In this document: positions 60,886-64,000 of the stretch, piece after piece | Layout of the letters: the number at the start of each line of letters is the position of its first letter | Numbering within the stretch: the first letter of the stretch is position 1 | Assembly (NCBI RefSeq): GCF_023913775.1 | Contig: NZ_JAMXAX010000017.1 | Location: 1-64,000, forward strand | DNA length: 64,000 bases | DNA from: Acidovorax facilis | GTDB taxonomy: Bacteria > Pseudomonadota > Gammaproteobacteria > Burkholderiales > Burkholderiaceae_C | Direction of reading: 5' to 3' | The notes under the pieces: generated by a model | Seen by the model: only the letters and a program-made list of their open reading frames with translations | Database searches by the model: none | What the model was told of the DNA's origin: nothing | Position numbers and translations under genes: made by a program

Positions 60886-62301
60886 TCACTGCGGTGGGTC
60901 GCGGTATTCGACATACGCGCGTCCGCGCAGCTCCTGCGCCCAGGTGGCATAGGCCTCGTCCAGTTTCTTCTCGCGCACGGTGTCGCGCGCCATGTCGCGC
61001 TGCTCGCGCTGGGTGAGCTTGGCCTCGCGGCGCTCCAGCAGCTGGATCAGGTGCACGCCGAAACGCGAAACCACGGGTTCGCTGATGTCGCCGGGCTTGA
61101 GGGCGTTCAGGGCCTGCTCGAACTCAGGCACATAGCGGCCGGGGGTGGCCCAGCCCAAGTCGCCACCTTCCTTGGAGCTACCGTCCTGCGAGTGCTCGCG
61201 GGCCAGCGCTGCAAAATCGGCCTGCCCCATCTGCACACGGCGGCGGTAGTCGGCCAGGCGAGCGGCGGCGGCGCTTTCGGAAAGTTGCGGCCCCGTGCGC
61301 AGCAGGATGTGGCGGGCATGGTTTTGCACCACCGTGGTGGGCACGCCAGCCGTGACTCGCTCGATCACCTTGAGCACGTGGAAGCCCGCTGGCGAGCGCA
61401 CGGGCCCGACGATGCTGCCCACAGGCAGGCCCAGCGTGGAGTTCACAAACAGCTCAGGATACCGGTCGGCCGGGCGCATGCCCAGTTGGCCGCCCGCGCG
61501 CTGTCCCTCGGGCGCATCCGAAAACTCGCGGGCCACGGCCGCAAAGTCTTCCCCCGCGCGCACCTTGTCGGCCGCGCGCTGGGCGCGTGCCTGGCGCTCG
61601 GCCACCTGCACGGGGCTCGCGTTCTCGGGCACCAGCACCAGCACATGGCCCAGGTTGATCTCCATCGAAGCGACGTCGTTGCCCTTTTGCTGCTCGCGCA
61701 GGTACTGGTCGATGTCCAGGTCGGTGACTTTCACGCGCGCCTCCACCTCGCGCTCGCGCAGGCGCTGCAGCAGCAACTGGTTGCGCAATTCCTCGCGGAA
61801 GCGCTCCTTGCCCATGCCGTCCCGCGCCAGGCGGCGGTAGAGGTCATCGACCGACATGTTGTTCTGGCGGGCCACGCCCTGTTCGGCCTGCGACACGGCG
61901 TAGTCATCCACCTTGAGGCCCGATTCCTTGGCTTGCTGCAGCTGTGCGCGCTCCAGGATGATGCGCTCCAGCACCTCGCGCGCCAGCAGCTCCCGGGGCG
62001 GCATGGCACCCCCTTGCTGGGCCAGCTGGGCTTGGGCGCGGGCCAGGCGCGCGCGGACCTCGTTGTTGGTCACGGGCTCGGAATTGACCACGGCGACAAT
62101 GAAATCCGCCTGCCGGGGTGCCGAGCTGCTGCTACCACTTGCCGTTTCTGCAGGCAGCGTGATCGATGGTGCGGCCGCCGGGCGCGCCGTCAGCCCTTTG
62201 CCCGACGGTGCGCCGGAAGGGCGCAGCCCTTGGGCCAGGGCGCCCTGGGAGAGCAGGGAAGCCAGGGTGGCAATGGCCAGTGCAATGACACGGTGATTCA
62301 T
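60886..62301 (-). CDS. surA: Periplasmic chaperone and peptidyl-prolyl isomerase SurA
   Basis: 471 residues. The signal peptide ends at about residue 21 (SQGALAQ). A SurA N-terminal chaperone domain (about 60-200, DFIVAVVNSEPVTNNEVRAR) and two parvulin PPIase domains follow: MEINLGHVLVLVPENAS…GFHVLKVIE and VVQNHARHILLRTG…GDLGWATPGRYVPEFEQAL…FGVHLIQLLERRE. It escorts outer-membrane proteins such as LptD, encoded just upstream, to the BAM complex. The open frame continues upstream of ATG 62301 as a shadow of lptD. Confidence 0.96.
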   Translation of the reverse strand: MNHRVIALAIATLASLLSQGALAQGLRPSGAPSGKGLTARPAAAPSITLPAETASGSSSSAPRQADFIVAVVNSEPVTNNEVRARLARAQAQLAQQGGAMPPRELLAREVLERIILERAQLQQAKESGLKVDDYAVSQAEQGVARQNNMSVDDLYRRLARDGMGKERFREELRNQLLLQRLREREVEARVKVTDLDIDQYLREQQKGNDVASMEINLGHVLVLVPENASPVQVAERQARAQRAADKVRAGEDFAAVAREFSDAPEGQRAGGQLGMRPADRYPELFVNSTLGLPVGSIVGPVRSPAGFHVLKVIERVTAGVPTTVVQNHARHILLRTGPQLSESAAAARLADYRRRVQMGQADFAALAREHSQDGSSKEGGDLGWATPGRYVPEFEQALNALKPGDISEPVVSRFGVHLIQLLERREAKLTQREQRDMARDTVREKKLDEAYATWAQELRGRAYVEYRDPPQ

Positions 62302-62327
62302 GGCGTTAAGCGTAGGAGCGTTGGGCG

Positions 62328-64000
62328 TTAGTCGTAATTGCTGAAACGGCTGGGCGTTGTGACCTGCTCGCGCAGGTTCTGGTAACGCGGCACATTCTGC
62401 TTGAAGGTGTCCAGGGGGCTGGAGCCCAGGCTCAGGCGCGAGAAGCCGACGAACTCGATCTGGAACAGCAGGCGGGTGTTGGAGGTGGTCACGCTGCTTT
62501 GCAGGCGCTCCAGCACCACACGGCCAATCCAGCAGCAGCTGTCGTACTCCAGGCCCACCACGGTGTCCACCAGCTTGCGGTCCTGCAGGCTGTAGTTCAG
62601 ACGGCCTACGCTGTACCAGCGCCCGCCGCCCTGGCCACGGCCTGCGCCCAGGTCTTTGCCCTTGTCGCCCCACAGGTCGTTCAGCGGCCACTGCCAGCCG
62701 ATGTCGATCTGCTCGCTGGTGCCACGCTGCAGGCGGTAGGCCGCGCTCACGGTGCGGTAATTGCCGGGGCTGTAGCGCGCGCCGATGGTCGAGCGGATGG
62801 AGCGGCCCGTCTTGGGGTTGTACTGCACGGTGGAGTCAAAGCCCCACTGGGGCGTCCAGCTGATGCCCGCGCCCAGCAACAGGTCCGACAGGCGCTCGCT
62901 CACGGGGGTACCGCCGGGCAAGGTGACCTTCTGGTCCGAGAACCGCAGCCGCTGGGCAATGCCAAAGCGTGCAGCCTCGGCGCCCGTGTTCGGGTCCAGC
63001 AGCCGGGTGGTCACACCCAGTGTGAGCAGGTTGTTGTCGGCCAGCCGGTCGTTACCCCCGAAAGCGTTCTCGGTGTAGATGGTGGCAAAGTTGAAATCAT
63101 TGGCCGCCGTGTCGTACACGGGCAGCATGCTCTGGTCACGGTAAGGCGTGTAGGTGTAGAACGCGCGCGGCTCCAGCGTCTGCAAGAAGGCGCGGCCAAA
63201 GTAGGCGGCATCGCGTTCAAACACCAGCCCGCTGTCCAGGCTGAAGGTGGGCAAGGTGCGGTTGGCTGAACGCTGCCCGTTGGATAGCGCCGAGTCAAAC
63301 TGGTACTGCGTGGCATGCAATTGCAGGCGCGGGGTGACAAAGCCCCCAGGCGCCAAAAACGGCCTGCTGATCTGCGCCATCGCATAGCTGCGGTTGGCAT
63401 TGGGCTGGCCTGTCAGCTCGCGGGCGGCCTGGAAGCGGGTGGTGTCCAGCTCCACGCTGGCATCGAGCCCGCCACCCAGCTGCGACGGTGCATAGCGCCA
63501 CTGCAGCTGCGGCAGCCGGTCATACGGCGGCACGATGGGCGAGGTCACGTCCTGCAAGGTCTGCCACTTGAGGGTGCGCACGCTAGCGGACATGTCATTG
63601 CGCGCCCACGACAGCGTGGCGTCGCCCGGCAGCAGGCGCTGGCGCAGCAGGTCGGACGCCCGGCCAAAGTCGCGCCAGTAGTTGTCGTCGCTCACGCGGT
63701 TGACGTTCAGATTGAGCCCCAGCCCGCCGATGGCGGTGTCAAAGGCGCCCTGGTGCTGGCCCGAAAAACTCCAGCGCATGCGGTCGCGCAGGCGGTCGGT
63801 GGGCATCACATCGGCGCTGATCTGGCCGGTGTAGCTGGGCTCCAGGTAACGGAATTCGCCGCCCAGGTTGGCGCCGCGCTTGGTCATGAGGGCGGCGCGC
63901 AGCGTGGCGTCGCGGTTGGGTGCGATGTTCCAGTAGTAGGGCTGGATGTACGCCACCCCGTCGCGGCTGTCCAGCCCGATGGTGGGCGGCAGCAGGCCGG
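62328..64000 (-). CDS. lptD: LPS-assembly outer-membrane protein LptD (3' part, 5' end outside the window)
   Basis: At least 557 residues of the C-terminal beta-barrel of LptD, which inserts lipopolysaccharide into the outer leaflet together with LptE. The frame is open to the window edge (…LPPTIGLDSRDGVAYIQPYYWNIAPNRD). Landmarks are the PYYWNIAPNRDAT strand, RYLEPSYTGQ, the adjacent cysteines in EYDSCCWIG (used for the disulfides between barrel and jellyroll) and the C-terminal FVGFSRLSLGSSP. The N-terminal jellyroll and signal peptide lie beyond 64000. The gene ends 27 bases before surA. Confidence 0.95.
   Translation of the reverse strand, partial: GLLPPTIGLDSRDGVAYIQPYYWNIAPNRDATLRAALMTKRGANLGGEFRYLEPSYTGQISADVMPTDRLRDRMRWSFSGQHQGAFDTAIGGLGLNLNVNRVSDDNYWRDFGRASDLLRQRLLPGDATLSWARNDMSASVRTLKWQTLQDVTSPIVPPYDRLPQLQWRYAPSQLGGGLDASVELDTTRFQAARELTGQPNANRSYAMAQISRPFLAPGGFVTPRLQLHATQYQFDSALSNGQRSANRTLPTFSLDSGLVFERDAAYFGRAFLQTLEPRAFYTYTPYRDQSMLPVYDTAANDFNFATIYTENAFGGNDRLADNNLLTLGVTTRLLDPNTGAEAARFGIAQRLRFSDQKVTLPGGTPVSERLSDLLLGAGISWTPQWGFDSTVQYNPKTGRSIRSTIGARYSPGNYRTVSAAYRLQRGTSEQIDIGWQWPLNDLWGDKGKDLGAGRGQGGGRWYSVGRLNYSLQDRKLVDTVVGLEYDSCCWIGRVVLERLQSSVTTSNTRLLFQIEFVGFSRLSLGSSPLDTFKQNVPRYQNLREQVTTPSRFSNYD

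Noticed and set aside
1-64000. CRISPR array, tRNA, rRNA or riboswitch
   Set aside because: No regularly spaced repeats, no tRNA T-loop pattern with an acceptor stem and no known riboswitch core was noticed on either strand; I could not run a covariance search.

Overview
The window is high-GC betaproteobacterial chromosome, most likely a member of the Comamonadaceae close to Acidovorax. The signs are the order lptD-surA-rsmA, an ssb tail ending in DDDIPF, four Bug/TctC-type binding proteins, a trimeric general porin, and two families of short dispersed repeats that are characteristic of this family. No rRNA, tRNA, CRISPR array, transposase or integrase was seen.

Layout. 0-4 kb: end of ssb, a small membrane protein, a BI-1/YccA protein and a lipoprotein with an internal duplication. 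4-15 kb (minus strand): a cellulose synthase operon bcsD-bcsP/R-like-bcsQ-bcsA-bcsB-bcsC; bcsA and bcsB each carry one single-base frameshift, and no bcsZ is present. 15-17 kb: mnmA overlapped by a LysR gene. 17-34 kb: a catabolic region for tricarboxylate-like acids. It holds a GalD/PrpF-type isomerase, a porin, the operon TctC - acyl-CoA synthetase - citryl-CoA lyase - SDR under a divergent IclR gene, LysR-tcuA-tcuB-TctC (tricarballylate oxidation), and an N-formylglutamate amidohydrolase with another TctC. Four binding proteins occur without any TctA/TctB membrane subunit in the window.

34-36.4 kb: the most interesting locus, a bufferin-type RiPP system. A secreted six-cysteine precursor (BufA2-like) lies upstream of one 557-residue protein that fuses the DUF692 (MNIO oxidase, BufB) and DUF2063 (BufC) partners. 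An ECF-sigma-like promoter (GTAACC-N16-CGAA) precedes the precursor. 36.4-40 kb: Nudix, GNAT, riboflavin synthase, a phytase-like esterase and a small membrane protein. 40-48.5 kb (minus): SPFH-SHOCT, DUF4178, DUF350, membrane-fused aminopropyltransferase, Tat-lipoprotein flavin oxidoreductase, L,D-transpeptidase and MATE exporter; the first five look like a polyamine-linked membrane-stress module. 48.7-50.6 kb: DUF2061, a 31-codon ORF, an orphan miniature flagellar rod protein and a LysR gene. 50.7-53.7 kb: omega-amino-acid transaminase and mmsA (beta-alanine type catabolism). 53.8-55.8 kb: tail-collar protein, GNAT and DUF6916-like protein. 56-60 kb: maeB and a secreted barnase-like RNase with barstar. 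60-64 kb: rsmA, surA and the 3' part of lptD.

Two repeat families run through the intergenic spaces. Family A has nine recognisable copies with the core CTAGCGCTTAT / AAGCGC / AGCTATCA. Family B has four GC-rich copies with the core TCCCCCTGAG. Several copies sit inside or at the edges of genes, where they supply coding sequence, stop codons or a ribosome binding site. All functional calls come from reading the translated sequences; no database search was run.
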